NCBI GenBank assembly: GCA_019633425.1
Contig: WSUB01000011.1
Location: 62,001 to 126,000, forward strand
DNA from: Tulasnella sp. 424
Taxonomy: Eukaryota > Basidiomycota > Agaricomycetes > Cantharellales > Tulasnellaceae
Reading direction: 5' to 3'
DNA length: 64,000 nt
The position numbers and the translations under genes were made by a program. Below, piece by piece: positions 35,473 through 46,787 of this stretch; within the stretch, counting starts at the first letter, position 1, and each line of letters begins with the position of its first letter. The notes under the pieces are model-generated. The model was given only the letters and a program-made list of their open reading frames with translations. It did not search any database and was not told the DNA's origin.

Positions 35473-36702
35473 CTATGATTGCTGAGACATCGTTTCGGCT
35501 ACAAAAGCAGGCCACTGGTTTTTCGCCAGGGTGTATGCCATGGGAAGCGATTTGAATGTCGGTTTGAAAGCTCTCCTTTCCATCCAAGGCTTCGCGAATA
35601 CCTGAACCATTTCCTCCCAGACGGCTGGAGGCGGTGATCCGGATCGATCGCAGTCGAAGTGGAAACTGAATGATACTCTCGGGTTGTCCAAGTAAAATGT
35701 GGCCCCTGCAGCATCGAATTCTACCCCTTTATTTGAAGATGGAGCCTCTAGGCTGTCACGCAGTGACAGTTTTTCCACGAATCGCTTCAACGTCCCCTGA
35801 AGTGAACGTCCGGCGAAGGGGGTTCCCAAAATCCTGAAGTCAACGCAGGCGGGAACGCAGACGCTGGCAAGGAGGTATTCAATGGCGAAGGGCTCAATCT
35901 GGGCAAAGCACAGACTGAACAGATTCGGGAGAGTAGTGGGTTCCTTAGCAGGAAGACGCGCCCCATACGATTCTCGGAAATCGATGCTGTCCAACGTCAA
36001 GATCTCGACGCGGGTACTGCACACTTCCAAAATTTCCAAAATTGGTTCCAGAGGTGCAGCTATCCCCGAGAGTGTAATGCGCCCGAGATGAGCGAAATTT
36101 AAAGTGGGCAATTCGATCTGGATCCCGCTTAGCAGTATGGATGATATTCCTGATGCTGTGCCTTGGAACAATCGAATTGGTAGCGTTGCTTTGGTTAGGG
36201 AGCTGATATGGGCTACCTCCATTCTTGGTGCCTCCGACTGCAGCAGCGGTAGGATGGCCTTCAATTGGGTACCGTCCACAACCGCTTCGAATTCAGTCAC
36301 CCTCTTCATGCAAAGGCGCAAGACCTCTACAGACCTTTTGATATCCGAAGCACACCGGAACAAGTCGCAACAGACCAGTCTCAGGGGGCAGCCGCTTGAG
36401 CGTTGCAGGATCTTGCTGACGGTGTTAGGCTTTGTAAGATCAATCAATGTCCAAAGTATCGCGGAGGAGACGATAACTCCATCCCAGCGTCTGGAAACCA
36501 TCCTGAGGATGGTAAGGTTTCGAAAATACAATCGAGGCTGGTTGCGCCCTTCGGTGTAAAGGCCGATTACGTATTTGAAGACCCAGATCAGGATTTCTGA
36601 CGGCATTGCAATCGAGTGCGGATTTAGGGAGGAATGGGAGGAATGGGAGGAAGAGTTGGATGACAGACACGTCTTCGAGGAAATTTCTCTAACACTGTGC
36701 AT
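35473..36702 (-). CDS. F-box-like protein, single exon
   Basis: An uninterrupted frame of 409 residues. After a Ser-rich start, an F-box-like motif occupies about residues 32-85: IAMPSEILIWVFKYVIG, then LTILRMVSRRWDGVIVSS and LWTLIDL. The rest has leucine-rich strands (LPTLNFAHLGRITLSG, VEILTLDSIDF) typical of basidiomycete F-box proteins that feed SCF ubiquitin ligases. The target is unknown. It is convergent with the AP-1 beta gene (157 bases apart). Confidence 0.78.
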   Translation of the reverse strand: MHSVREISSKTCLSSNSSSHSSHSSLNPHSIAMPSEILIWVFKYVIGLYTEGRNQPRLYFRNLTILRMVSRRWDGVIVSSAILWTLIDLTKPNTVSKILQRSSGCPLRLVCCDLFRCASDIKRSVEVLRLCMKRVTEFEAVVDGTQLKAILPLLQSEAPRMEVAHISSLTKATLPIRLFQGTASGISSILLSGIQIELPTLNFAHLGRITLSGIAAPLEPILEILEVCSTRVEILTLDSIDFRESYGARLPAKEPTTLPNLFSLCFAQIEPFAIEYLLASVCVPACVDFRILGTPFAGRSLQGTLKRFVEKLSLRDSLEAPSSNKGVEFDAAGATFYLDNPRVSFSFHFDCDRSGSPPPAVWEEMVQVFAKPWMERRAFKPTFKSLPMAYTLAKNQWPAFVAETMSQQS

Positions 36703-37168
36703 TGGAGATCAGGGCCCCAATCCTTCACGGACGATGGCCGGTCCTACGTACCTGGATGACCGATCCATATCTTGATTAGTCTTGGCGAGAACGGAGTCCT
36801 GCAGTGTTGAATTTGTACAAGTCACTCCAAATCAACCTATATAAACGATGTGTCCATGGACTGGGCCTATGCCAAACCTAACGGGCCTCGGATACTACAA
36901 ATCTAAGTTGCCATAGGAGCCCAGGTCGAGAAAGTCTCAAATCTACCTGGCACTACGAAGTGTTGCACGGAATTCTGAGTGCGTGTAAGTCAATGAGGCG
37001 TCGTCAACCATGTCGCCCGGACTGCAAGTGATTGTAGACAGTGTTCGAGTGAGGAGATGAATTAGGCCATCATCGCGTGGGTCTTGTTAGTTGCGAGAGA
37101 ATAGCTCCGCTGTTGATAGACGGTTCTGGATCCACGAGACTTCCAGCAATGTGTCTTCGGAGCTGCTT
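36703..37168. other. Intergenic, no gene seen
   Basis: Upstream of the F-box gene and downstream of a possible small minus-strand gene. I saw no coding pattern or repeat here. Confidence 0.4.
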
Positions 37169-37580
37169 TCAACCGACACCAAATTGAGGATCAAGTTTAA
37201 AATACGCAGGGCGGCTTGCCCAAGCACGAGCGTAACGTTCAAGTCCCCATTTGTTACATGGGATCTCAGCTATGTCGTTCCGGTCCCAACAGAATGCAGC
37301 ACAAGAAGAGTAACTCTCCAAGAGCTCCTTCTATGATCGTGGCAGCATCCCCGCCAAAGTCCTACTTGATCGGGTTCAAGGATTCAAACCCCCGCCAAGT
37401 GAAGACAACCCCGTCTACGCCCCATTTTCTAGCACGTCGATACTGAGCGTCTTTCATTCTACCTCGAAGAATCACAATTTCTGAAACATCCCGGGACTTA
37501 GGAAAAACGAACAGGTCACCCCTTTTCAGACTTTTCTCGATAGACGTTTCTAAAGCCTTGTGATTGGCTGGAGTACTCAT
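37169..37580 (-). CDS. Possible small gene, unknown product
   Basis: A frame from ATG 37578-37580 gives about 70 residues (MSTPANHKALETSIEKSLKR, then GDLFVFPKSRDVSEIV, ARKWGVDGVVFTWRGF). It meets a GTAGGA donor near 37372. A second open frame follows to TGA 37169-37171 (AAFCWDRNDIAEIPC, WGLERYARAWASRPAYF). The acceptor that would join them in phase (before TTACTC) is weak. Start codons of this frame and of eIF2B gamma are divergent and only 70 bases apart. Diverged copies of its first bases occur near 54.9, 62.8 and 63.0 kb. No family recognised. Confidence 0.35.
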
Positions 37581-37650
37581 CCCACGGTTTGGAACTCTCT
37601 GACTCTCACTGGCAATCCTCCATAACCTGATAAACCCAAGCCACCATAGA

Positions 37651-39747
37651 ATGGATATATCAAAATCAAGTTCTCTATCTTTGGCCGAATTTCAAGCCGT
37701 TATTCTGGCCGGTCCTGGAACAAAGTGTGTCAAGATTTTCTGCTTGCTAATAATTGCCCTAACGTAGCCTTCCGGATTCAGTCTTTCCCCACTGACTCGT
37801 CATTATGTTCGAGGTCACGGACTCGAAGAGCCCGTCCCGAAAGCCCTCCTTCCTGTAGGAAATAAGGAGATGCTTAACTATCCTCTAGCATGGCTAGACG
37901 CGGCGGGAGTATCGGGTTAGTGGCGCAGTTTACCAGGCCAGCCTTCTTAGAATGGCAAACACTAAATGTACGCATCCGTTTCGTCTGACGATAGATGTCT
38001 TGATCGTGTGTCCCGCCTCCCACCGATCCCTAATGTCGCACTTTGTCTACTCTTCTGCGGAATTTCCTGCACTTCGGATCAATATCCAAACAATCGACGA
38101 CGAGGAAAGCATGGGGACTGCTGATGTGTTACGGGAGATCAGTTCGAGTATCCAGGTAACGTCTCTCGTATGTATCCGCATCATGTTCTCTCAGACGACC
38201 TTACCTTCGCTTCGCTTCGCGTTAAGAGCGACCTCATCGTTTTGCCTTGCGATTTCATTCCGCCGCCTAATCTCACCCTTTCATCGCTCCTTGACGCCCA
38301 TCGAATGGATGCAGACGGACCTATTCTAACGTCCTTGCTGTACGAGCGAGGCGAAACTACTAAAGATGGTGCGTCCCGCATGGAAACAAAGCGACATCCT
38401 GCCTAAATTGGCGTTATTGTTGGCAGGGCCTGCACCACTATTGATAGGACTTGAGGAGAAAAGTCGGACCTTGATCCACATTCCGGTGGAAGAATCTGGA
38501 GACGATGTCAATTTGCGAATGAGTATGCTTTGGAAGTAAGGCGGGACCATGGCGCACTCCTGCTGCAAAGCCTGACCTTATCCTCGTACCAATAGGGCCC
38601 CATCAGTTCGCTTCACCACGCGGTATCTGGAGGCTCACGTATACGTTTTCAGGCGGGCGGTTCTTGACTTGCTCGTCGAACGAACCGATCTATCTTCCAT
38701 TAAAGAAGAACTCGTTCCCTGGCTGTGCAGGACTCAGTATCGGATTGGCGCGAAGCGAAAATATGGGACAATTCTTAAGCCCATTGGGAACACTCAAGCC
38801 TTAGCAGTAGAACACTCAACAGTCCAGCCAGCGGCCAAGCCCACTCGACACTACGCCAAGAAGAAGCTCGACGCTGGTGATGCCGGAGCGGACAGCCCGG
38901 GTGGCTTGCAGAGCCCCAAAAGCCCGCCGACGGCGATGAGCATTGCCTCAAGCCTACCTACTTCTCCACGAATAAGTGGCCTCCAAAAGCTCCTGGAACA
39001 CGAGGAAAACAAAGCGAATATAGATATCAGATGCGCTTTTGTTGTGCACAAGCTGGAAAATGGGACCGCCATTAGAGCTAATACCGTCAAGACATATTTC
39101 GACGCAAATCGACTGGTGAGGCGTATGCTATGCCGTTTATACCTTACTGCCGCTCGTACAACTTTTTTCCTTCCCTTTCTTTTTTTCTCTTTCCAGTGTC
39201 TCCGCGACGGTTCGTATCAACCACCTCGAGAGCAATACCAACCTCAGCAGACGACGTCCGGCTCGACGCAACCAGCAGAGCGGGAGCACTGGATCGACCC
39301 TAAAGCCCAAATTTCATCAGATTCTATGGTCGGCCCTTCCACGAAAATCGCTGAACGCACGAGCATCAAGAAGAGTGTGATCGGATCCCATTGTGTTATA
39401 GGGAGGAACGTAAGGATATCCGGTTGCGTTTTGATGGATCATGTTGTTGTGAAAGACGGGTAAGCAGCCACGGAAATCCTTTTCCGGGCAGGTTTAGACA
39501 GAGAAGGTTCTTCACCCCTTAGCGCCAAGTTGGACGGGTGCATACTGAGTCGCCATACTGTCGTGGAGGAGAAGTGTTCTGCGAAGGAGAGCGAGACTGC
39601 GACAGGTGTCATCTTGGCCGCTGGAGGTAATGGTTTCGTTTTCTGGATTCGGATAGCTTTTCACTCGCTGATTTAATACCCCACTGGCTCGCTGCAGGTG
39701 ACTACAAAAACGAACGTGTTGAACAATTTGAATACGACGAAGATTGA
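37651..39747 (+). CDS. GCD1: Translation initiation factor eIF2B gamma subunit
   Basis: Nine exons (37651-37724, 37782-37915, 37995-38155, 38227-38368, 38427-38535, 38596-39115, 39197-39459, 39523-39626, 39698-39747) sum to 1557 bases, or 518 residues. The nucleotidyltransferase-like start has FQAVILAGPGTNL, PKALLPVGNKEMLNYPL and DVLIVCPASHRSLM. The middle is LIVLPCDFIPPP and PLLIGLEEKSRTLIHIP. The C-terminal left-handed helix repeats read PKAQISSDSMVGPSTKI and GSHCVIGRNVRISGCVL. eIF2B exchanges GDP for GTP on eIF2. A disordered insert sits between the domains (about 38850-39000). Its stop lies 33 bases from the convergent methyltransferase stop. Parts of this gene are copied at 56.96-57.62 and 62.94-63.59 kb. 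Confidence 0.92.
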
Positions 39748-39780
39748 ATCTGTACATTTGAATATTTTTTCGCTATCCGA

Positions 39781-40957
39781 TTACGCGCTTCTCTTCTTGA
39801 TCATCATCAACACCATCGGCCACTCCAACTCCACATCATCCGTTCCGAGCCTCTCTTTAAGGCTGTATACGAACCGATCAAGAATGTCGCCTTCTTTGCC
39901 CTGACCGGTTCTTGCGCTCTCATCGGGATGTTGTTCAAGATATGTATGCAACGGGCTCCAAGTCCTCCACCACCCCTCGATCTGCGCCCAAGTCATCGTT
40001 TTTGAGAGAATTATTTCCGTTTGAAAGTCCTCGTCCACGGAGAAAGTTTTCTCAGCGTCGCTTGCGGGAAGCGGATGATGGGGGAGTTTCAGATCTGGGA
40101 AGTGTATGTCTCCAATAAAGTAGACCCTCTTTCCCGAGGCTGAATCCCACTCCTCCGAGACGGGGAAAATGATATCGCGGTAGAGATTGTCGCAAATCGT
40201 GTGACCTGGTTCTTGGAAGTATGGACCAAGTCCTCTATCGCTGTTGCAGTATTCGTCAATGAGAGGAGTGAGCTCTGGATGCCCAGTTATCCTTGGTGCC
40301 GAGCAGTAACCCTTTTTGGCCCAATGAGTGGTGAGCCAAATAGAAAAGCGCCGGCGAACCATCTATCGGTAACTAACCCAATATGCCACCGTTCCTCCAG
40401 GTTTGAGGATCCGAGCCAGAGCCGGCCAAAGCCGCGTATGGTCGAACCAGTGTGCCGCTTCACCTAATTTACCATAAAGATAAGCTATCTACCGATGCAG
40501 AGAAAGTTTGAAATGCATACCAGCAACCACGAGGTCGATCGACGCGGGGTCTACTTTAGTGGCTATGTCTTCTGCTGGCGACACAATAAAGGCCACGTTG
40601 GACGCGCTGCTCTGCTTTTTCGCTTGCTCGATCATCACATTAGAAGGGTCACTTCCTAGGACGCTTGCAAAATGGTTCGGAAGCAGTTGTGTGGCTTGAC
40701 CTATTGCAAATTCAGACCAAATCATACGTCCATTGGTTAACTTGAACTTCGATCGCGTTCTTTGCCTCAGAATAGAATAAGTCGCCCTCGTGCTCACCAG
40801 TTCCGCAACCAAGATCGAGGGCTTTCTTTTTTCCTTCTCCGTCGGTCTTTCCACGAAGGTGATGATCCAGAACCATGTTTATGAGTACAGGCGGGTAGGT
40901 TGGACGAGATGTCGCATATCTAGCAGCGTCGAATGAGGAGTTGGAGAATGTAGACAT
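39781..40957 (-). CDS. SAM-dependent methyltransferase, copy 1
   Basis: The start is ATG 40955-40957 (MSTFSNSSFDAARYATSRPT). Class I motif I is ALDLGCGTG, split by an intron, then VLGSDPSNVMIEQAK (motif II), DPASIDLVVAG, EAAHWFD and LKPGGTVAYW. The C-terminal third has WDSASGKRVYFIGDIH and DILDRFVYSLKERLG, ending at TAA 39781-39783. The pattern is that of fungal trans-aconitate-methyltransferase-like enzymes (Tmt1/Crg1 type), soluble enzymes that methylate small acids or lipids; the substrate is unknown. Four introns are visible. It is the best preserved of five copies in the window and converges on eIF2B gamma. Confidence 0.82.
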
Positions 40958-41509
40958 GACGGGCCTGTCTCTGATGCTGTGGGGTGGCAAGTTGGTCCGG
41001 CCCCGACTTTAATATATCCCGGGTCCGCGATAAGTCGAGAGAGTTGGAGTCATCAGCTCGGCAGGAGCGGCAACAATCAGCGGGCACTTAACCCCGTACC
41101 ATGACGTCTGAAACTCCTTCGGTGACCCGTTTCGGGTGAGCGAGTCACCACGGAACGGGAGATCACGGAGTTCTACCGGAAAAAGAAAGCAAATCGGCAT
41201 AATGGCATTCTTAATAATAGAAACAAAGCGGGACGAAAGGATATTGGGTAGTCTTTCAACGGCGGCCTATGTTATCGTGGAAAATGAGCAACCGTAGAGG
41301 GCTTCCCTTCGACAATCATAGGCTGAAGAGCTCTCTCGCTCCTAGGACTCAGTATGACAGGTATACTGCGCTACATGAGATATTATTATCTCTACTGGAA
41401 TTCGAGAGCTGGGGCTGCCAAAGCATACAACCTGCACTGGGTTCACCAGAGGAAACGACAAGAACGATCCTGTAAACCGGTCTGACTAACATAAATATCG
41501 AATTCCTAT
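40958..41509. other. Upstream region of methyltransferase 1
   Basis: No gene. A TTTAATATATCCC stretch near 41010 may be the TATA region of copy 1, and it is kept near 58875 upstream of copy 4. The block to about 41170 is duplicated at 58825-59030. Confidence 0.45.
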
Positions 41510-42839
41510 TATTTCACAAAATCTTTCCCTATCCGGCTACTACGTGCTTCTGTTTTTGATCGCTGACAGTGCACCGCTGACTGCCACATCACCTGTCCGG
41601 GCCTCGACATCATGAGACGGCAGACCCGATTCAGAGTATCACCTCGATACCTGACAAGTCCTCGGAGTTCTTTACGGTCCTTCTCGAAGAATATCTGTAA
41701 TACACGCAAAATCCTCCACTTACCCTCCACCAGCGCCTAGGTCATGGGTTTGAGGCTTTGCTGTCCGTTTTAGAGCACTTTTCCCCACAAGGATGGAATG
41801 TTATGCATTGTTAAGGAGGAAGCGGATACGATGGGAACTTTTTCATTAGGGTCATTAGGGAGGAGGTGGCTTTCTCGTGTGAAGTACAAGCACGCGAAAG
41901 AGATTAAAACTTATGCCTCTTCGAAGGTTGGAAAAATTGGGTCTGTGGAAAAGGTTTACGAATATAATACAGTCGGACCCCCAATAATGCATACACCTAG
42001 TAATGCATAACCCCCCGTAATGCATGGCATTTCAGTCCACCAAATCCATGGGTTGCACTAAAATCCCTCTCTGATTATGCATAACCCCCCACAATGCATA
42101 GAAAATCCGTCCACCGAACCCATGCATTATTGGGGGTCCGACTGTAGCCCGGTTGTTTCCGTTCCTTAACGAGTCCGTCAGTCACGACGTTTGTTAGTGA
42201 GAGAAGTCGATCTTTGACGCCCGGCTATCTTCGGCTCCAAAGAACCTTTTTCAAGACCGATTTGAGGAGTTAACGACATATACTGAACGGTCGATTCGAG
42301 AGATATCGAACCACTGGGCCGCCTCACCTGAAAAAGGCCCGAAGCCAGTTGTTTCCTGATGTGGAAGGTCCAAAGTGCGGAACCCTAGACCACGAGGCAG
42401 CTCAACTCCGACCGGCGTTCATTTACCCTCTGGAACCTTAGCACGCGGTACAATAAATGACATATCTGACAGGTTGTTCTGCTTCTAGGTTTGATTGATG
42501 GTCGCATTGCAGACATCAGTCTCAGTGCGTACGACGTCTGTGAAATGATTTTGGAACGACTGGGTGACGTTGATCATGACCCGTTTCAGCGTCATCCGCC
42601 CGTTCTCGATCGTCGTGAGCGAGCGGAGTTTGAATGCGTTTTCTGTCATCGAACGTAGAAATTCTCAAGTACTTACCAACCCCGCAACGGGTACCGGTAT
42701 AATGTTCTTCTTTCTCCGCGATCAAACTTCCCGCGAAGATGGCAATGAAGGTACTGCCCAGCAAGGCTCGGGGGGCTAGGTTGGTCAGGATGTGGCATAT
42801 CCAGCCACCGTCGAACGAGGAATTGGAGAACCGTGACAT
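41510..42839 (-). pseudogene. Methyltransferase pseudogene, copy 2, with inserted MITE
   Basis: Traces of the methyltransferase run in order. The start codon region is at 42837-42839 (SRFSNSSFDGG). The segment around the AAHWFD motif is near 42310-42350. The C-terminal coding end is near 41510-41760, where the equivalent of the TWAQIEGWW region is still visible as DNA similarity. Stops and frameshifts break every frame. The 175 bp MITE at 41970-42144 lies inside. Length and order match the intact neighbours on both sides, so this is a dead tandem copy. Confidence 0.6.
41970..42144. mobile_element. MITE with 23-bp perfect terminal inverted repeats
   Basis: The ends CAGTCGGACCCCCAATAATG.. (41970-41992) and its exact reverse complement (42122-42144) form 23 bp perfect inverted repeats. 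The element is flanked by TA on both sides (41968-41969 and 42145-42146), the target duplication of Tc1/mariner/pogo transposons. It has no coding capacity. Inside, a unit of about 50 bases with ATGCATAACCCCCC and GTCCACC is present twice, and the hexamer ATGCAT occurs six times. Perfect ends suggest recent insertion, after decay of the host pseudogene. Confidence 0.9.
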
Positions 42840-43048
42840 CTCAGTCTCGACTTACGTACTGAGTGGGGAAACGCAGCCGTTTGAGATTCCTACTGTATAG
42901 TTTACCCGCTCAGCAAAGGATGGTCGAAACTTGAATGTCTTCGCTGCTTGCTTTCGTCGCCACAGACGACTGGCAACAACGAAACGAGACATAACTGTAC
43001 GGATTATGAATGGCCCCAAGACATCCCATTGAACAGAAACACAAATTT

Positions 43049-44216
43049 TCAAAATACCGCCTTCTTCTTGATCATAATGAGAGAAACCGGCCATTGAATA
43101 TCCAGCGTCTCCGTCCCAAGCCTGTCCTTCAGGACCTCCACAAACCGATCTGCTATGTCCCCCTCTTTGCCCTTCCCAGTCCTTTCTTTATCCTCTGGAT
43201 GACGTTGCTGATACGTATGCAACGAGCTCCATGTTCTCAACCAAGATTGAACACCGTCCCAAGGCAAGGTCTTTCCCATGATAGCGTCGGTTCTGATTTC
43301 TGGTGCGTCTGGCAAGGTTTGAGCTCCAGCTTCCGCTGGCAGAGGGTAGTACACCGGGACATCCTTCAGCTCCGGAGCAAGGTCCCCCGAGAAATACACC
43401 CTCCGAGCTGAATCCAAATCCCATTCAGATGAGGTAGGGAAAGGGACGTCGCGATAGTGATTGTCCAGGATTTTTCGACCTGGTTCCCAGTACGGTCCCA
43501 GTGAATCCTGACCAAGAGAGTACTGCGTTATGAGTGGTGCGAGTTCTGGATGATTGGCAATTCTGAACTCCGAGTAGCCCTAGGGGTGTTACGGGGAGCG
43601 TCTTCAGCATTTGCTGTGCGCTGGCCGGGAGGAGCCTCCCCGTCACTCACCCACATCGCAACCGTCCCTCCGGGCTTCAACATCCTGGCAAGGGAAGGCC
43701 AAAGTCTCTGATAATCAAACCAATGTGCGGCTTGACCTTTGAAAAAATACCCCAAAACACCCTCCCCATGAGCCTCACATAATGTAATCAGACGTGGGTC
43801 CTTCATACGTACCAGCCGTCACCAAGTCCACCGACCCTTCCTCGACGTGCTGGTCCACCTCTTCCCCAGAAGCGACGACAAACTCCAATTTCTCTGCAGA
43901 GGCGTGTTTCTTTTTCGCGGTCTCTATCATCCCCTCGGAAGGGTCGGCCCCAACCACTCGATCGAAGTACTGGGGGAGAGTCTGGGTTACCTGGCCTAAT
44001 CTCAGAGGCCATTTAATCCAAAAGAGACCTCGCCGGTAATAGCAGACCTAACATACCAGTTCCACATCCAATATCCACGACTTTATCTTTCCCGCCAGTA
44101 GCACCGGCTTGATTGAAATGATAGTTTAGGACCACCTTGAGAAGTCGAGGTGGGTACGTCGGTCTAAACGCCGCATACGACGCAGCGTTGAACGATGCTT
44201 TCGAGAATGTAGCCAT
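43049..44216 (-). CDS. SAM-dependent methyltransferase, copy 3
   Basis: The start is ATG 44214-44216 (MATFSKASFNAASYAAFRPT). Motif I is VVDIGCGTG, then VVGADPSEGMIETAKKK, EEGSVDLVTAG, QAAHWFDYQRLW, MLKPGGTVAMWV, GYSEFRIANHPELAPL, WDLDSARRVYFSGDLAP and DIADRFVEVLKDRLG, with the stop at 43049-43051. It is the most diverged of the copies and all motifs are intact, so it is likely the oldest functional paralogue. The substrate is unknown. Introns sit at the same places as in copy 1. Confidence 0.82.
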
Positions 44217-45179
44217 TGGTCGTAAATTACCACCTGGATAGTTCGCGCCGCCTCAACGCAATTCAAGGTGGAGGCTAATGTAGTGGTGAGAGTCGGCCTT
44301 TCGCCGAAGTCGCCGTAAGCGTCCCTCGATCGGGTGCCGTCATACCATCTGAACCAACGAAATCCCGTCTAAATATACACTCGCCAAGCAGGGGATTAGC
44401 GAGCATTACGATACTTACTGCATCACGCCGAAGGCCGACCGACCGATTACACTAGAGTTACTTGACTGGCCATTATGCACGCTTGGGCTGAAAACGCAGA
44501 GACTGTAATTCGTTGTACAAAGAACAAAAAAGACGACCTATGACACCAAGAATCGAAGAAAACAAAGAGGATGGCACAGATCGAATTTAATGACTGAACT
44601 TATTTACATATGTATACGAAAGAGGGGGGAAAGGGAAAGGGGGTAACGGAATGGCAAGCAACGGAGGACGATGATCAACGAGTGTAAGATATCGGTTTCG
44701 AGAGAGGTAAATACATCAAGCAGGAGGAGGTGTGCACTTGCAGAGACAATAGTAGTAGTACCGGACTAAATAACAAACAAAAGCGGTGTATAACACGGAG
44801 GAAAGAGGAAAGAGAGTCGACGAAAGTCCAACGATAGTGGTAGTAGCATCCCCAACCGGACCGGAAGGGGGAAGGGGGTGGGAACAACAAGAACAAGATA
44901 TTCAAACAGAAGCGACAGAAGAACCCAGAAGAAGGAAAAGCGAAAGGAATGGGATGCAAGAGAATGAACAAATTTCTTTCAAAATGTTGCGATGAATAAG
45001 GAGAATGATAAAGAATATAAAAACGAACGAGAGAAGAGGGAGCCGAGTAGGTGAAGGGACGACGACAGAAAGAGAGGGGATGCTGACAAGATGCTTTGGA
45101 CAACGAAAGGGTGGTATGAGGGATGCAAAGGAATCAAGGAATCAGGGAAAAGGGATGGGCTCAGCTTCTGGCACGACGA
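44217..45179. other. Intergenic, no gene seen
   Basis: Open frames on both strands here (about 44675-45103) are low in complexity and probably reflect the purine-rich plus strand. The right part is likely the 3' untranslated region of the membrane-protein gene. Confidence 0.4.
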
Positions 45180-46787
45180 TCATCGGCCATACGACTGCTG
45201 ATTGCCTCCATACCCATACCCATACCCTCCTTGTGACCGGTACTGCGAGGACGGCTGCTGCTGTTGCTGCTGATAACCGTACCCGCCATAAGTTGTTCCT
45301 TGCTGCCGACCGGAGGAGAAATAATCCTCTTGCTGGCGTTGCATCCTACTCCCGCGTCTATCCTCCTCCTCCTCCTCCTCGTAATTCGGAGAGAAATACT
45401 CCTCCGGTATCGGACTCGGCTCGTCTCCACCCAGCGCAACACCCATATACACGTCTTGCGGACCGTCCTCCTCGTCCTCCAGAGCGTAGTACGAGCTATC
45501 GCTCAACACCGATATACGATCTCGCCGTGAATGGAAATGAGCAGCTGGTTCTGGGATCGCGAGCAAGTTCGCCGAGCGTCGTCCGGCGTTGGTAGCTGCT
45601 GCTGCAGCATTTGCACCGGATGATGGGACGGGCGGGACAGGCGGAGGAGGGACCCCTCGTTCCGTTGTCGATTCGTGACCGTGTCCCGAACTCGTCGGGC
45701 TGGACGGCGCACTCGTGTTGCCCGCGCTGACAGGGAAACCCATCCCCCACTCGTTCACTTTACTCTTCTCCTTCGGCTTCTCCTTCGGTTTCGCTCGTTC
45801 CGCGCCCAAAGCGAGTGGAGAGGGTTTCTGCGGTGTGTATGACGTTGGTTTAGACCCTACGACGACTCCGCCTTTGCCCCTTGGCGAAGAAGGTTCCTCT
45901 ACGAGGGTAGAAGCAGGCGAGGTTGGCGTTAGGGATGCGGAATCAGATATGGAAGGCGAGCGTCCGGAAGGAGAAGTATTAGAACCGGGTGGAGAGCGGC
46001 GTTTGGACTTGGGCGGTGTGGTTGTCGAAGGAGTCGAGGCGGTGGGGGGAAGGACTGCTGGCGGCGGCATTGCTGGTTGTCCAGGTCGCCGCTGTTGCTG
46101 TTTACCGCCTGGAGGCCCTCCGGAAGTGGAGCGGGCATGCGAGGGAGGGGCGGATGGGTTGAGTCCAGGTTGTTTCTCTCGAGAACGGCGGGCAGGTGTC
46201 TTTGGTGTGGACCCATTCAGCGGCGCAACAGACGAGGTGGAGGTCTGATTCTTGTGAGATGGCCGAGCCGAAGGCTAGAATAGAAAGGAAAATGATTTCC
46301 AAGTTTAGAAAAAAAAAATACAGTAACTCGATCGTTCTGCAATCAAACCTCTTACCTTGTAATGCCGCTTGGTGTACGGTCTCTTACAGAACCACCACCA
46401 ACAGCCTACCATGCCCACAGCCAGAAACACCCCCACAGAGACACTCGCAGCTATCGTTCCGATAGGGATGCCGTCGTCTTGCTGTGAGCCGTTGGGATTG
46501 ACACTTCCGCTGAACTGGGTGGAAGTTACAGTGACCACGGTGTTTTGCCTTCGGGCGATTGCAGCGGCGACCGGATCTGCTGGTTGAGTTATCAGAGGCT
46601 GAAGAGCATCGTCGGCGTTGTAGGAGGTGGTGCTGCTGGAGGGTGTCGGGACGGGCAAAGTGGGCAGCTCTTCCGCTGCGGGGTGTGGGCTGGATTCATC
46701 GTCGGGGGTCCAAGCGTCTGGATCGACCATGCGCTGCCTTGTTGGCGTGGACCGATTTCTCCTGCTCCGTCGTCGTTCTTGAGTCAT
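45180..46787 (-). CDS. Single-pass membrane protein with disordered tail
   Basis: Two exons are joined by an intron from about 46357 to 46277 (RHYK followed by PSARPSHKNQ). The start is at ATG 46785-46787 (MTQERRRSRRNRSTPTRQR) and the stop at TGA 45180-45182. There is no signal peptide. One membrane helix, IGTIAASVSVGVFLAVGMVG, is followed by a Trp/Cys/Arg border (CWWWFCKRPYTKRHYK). The short Ser/Thr-rich N-terminal part would face outside and the long Ser/Pro-rich tail inside. The tail ends with an acidic run, poly-Gln and GGYGYGYGG repeats. The build resembles fungal cell-wall sensor or mucin-like proteins, with no clear family. Confidence 0.72.

Noticed and set aside
36104..36559. 151-codon plus-strand frame
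   Set aside because: It is antisense to the F-box gene at 35473-36702, whose protein has a clear F-box and leucine-rich strands.
44675..45103. 142-codon minus-strand frame rich in Phe, Ser and Leu
   Set aside because: It arises from a purine-rich plus strand; no signal peptide cleavage site or conserved feature supports a real protein.
45715..46248. 177-codon plus-strand frame opposite the membrane-protein gene
   Set aside because: It is a Gly/Glu-rich mirror of the Ser/Pro-rich tail; the minus-strand frame has the membrane helix and a good intron.
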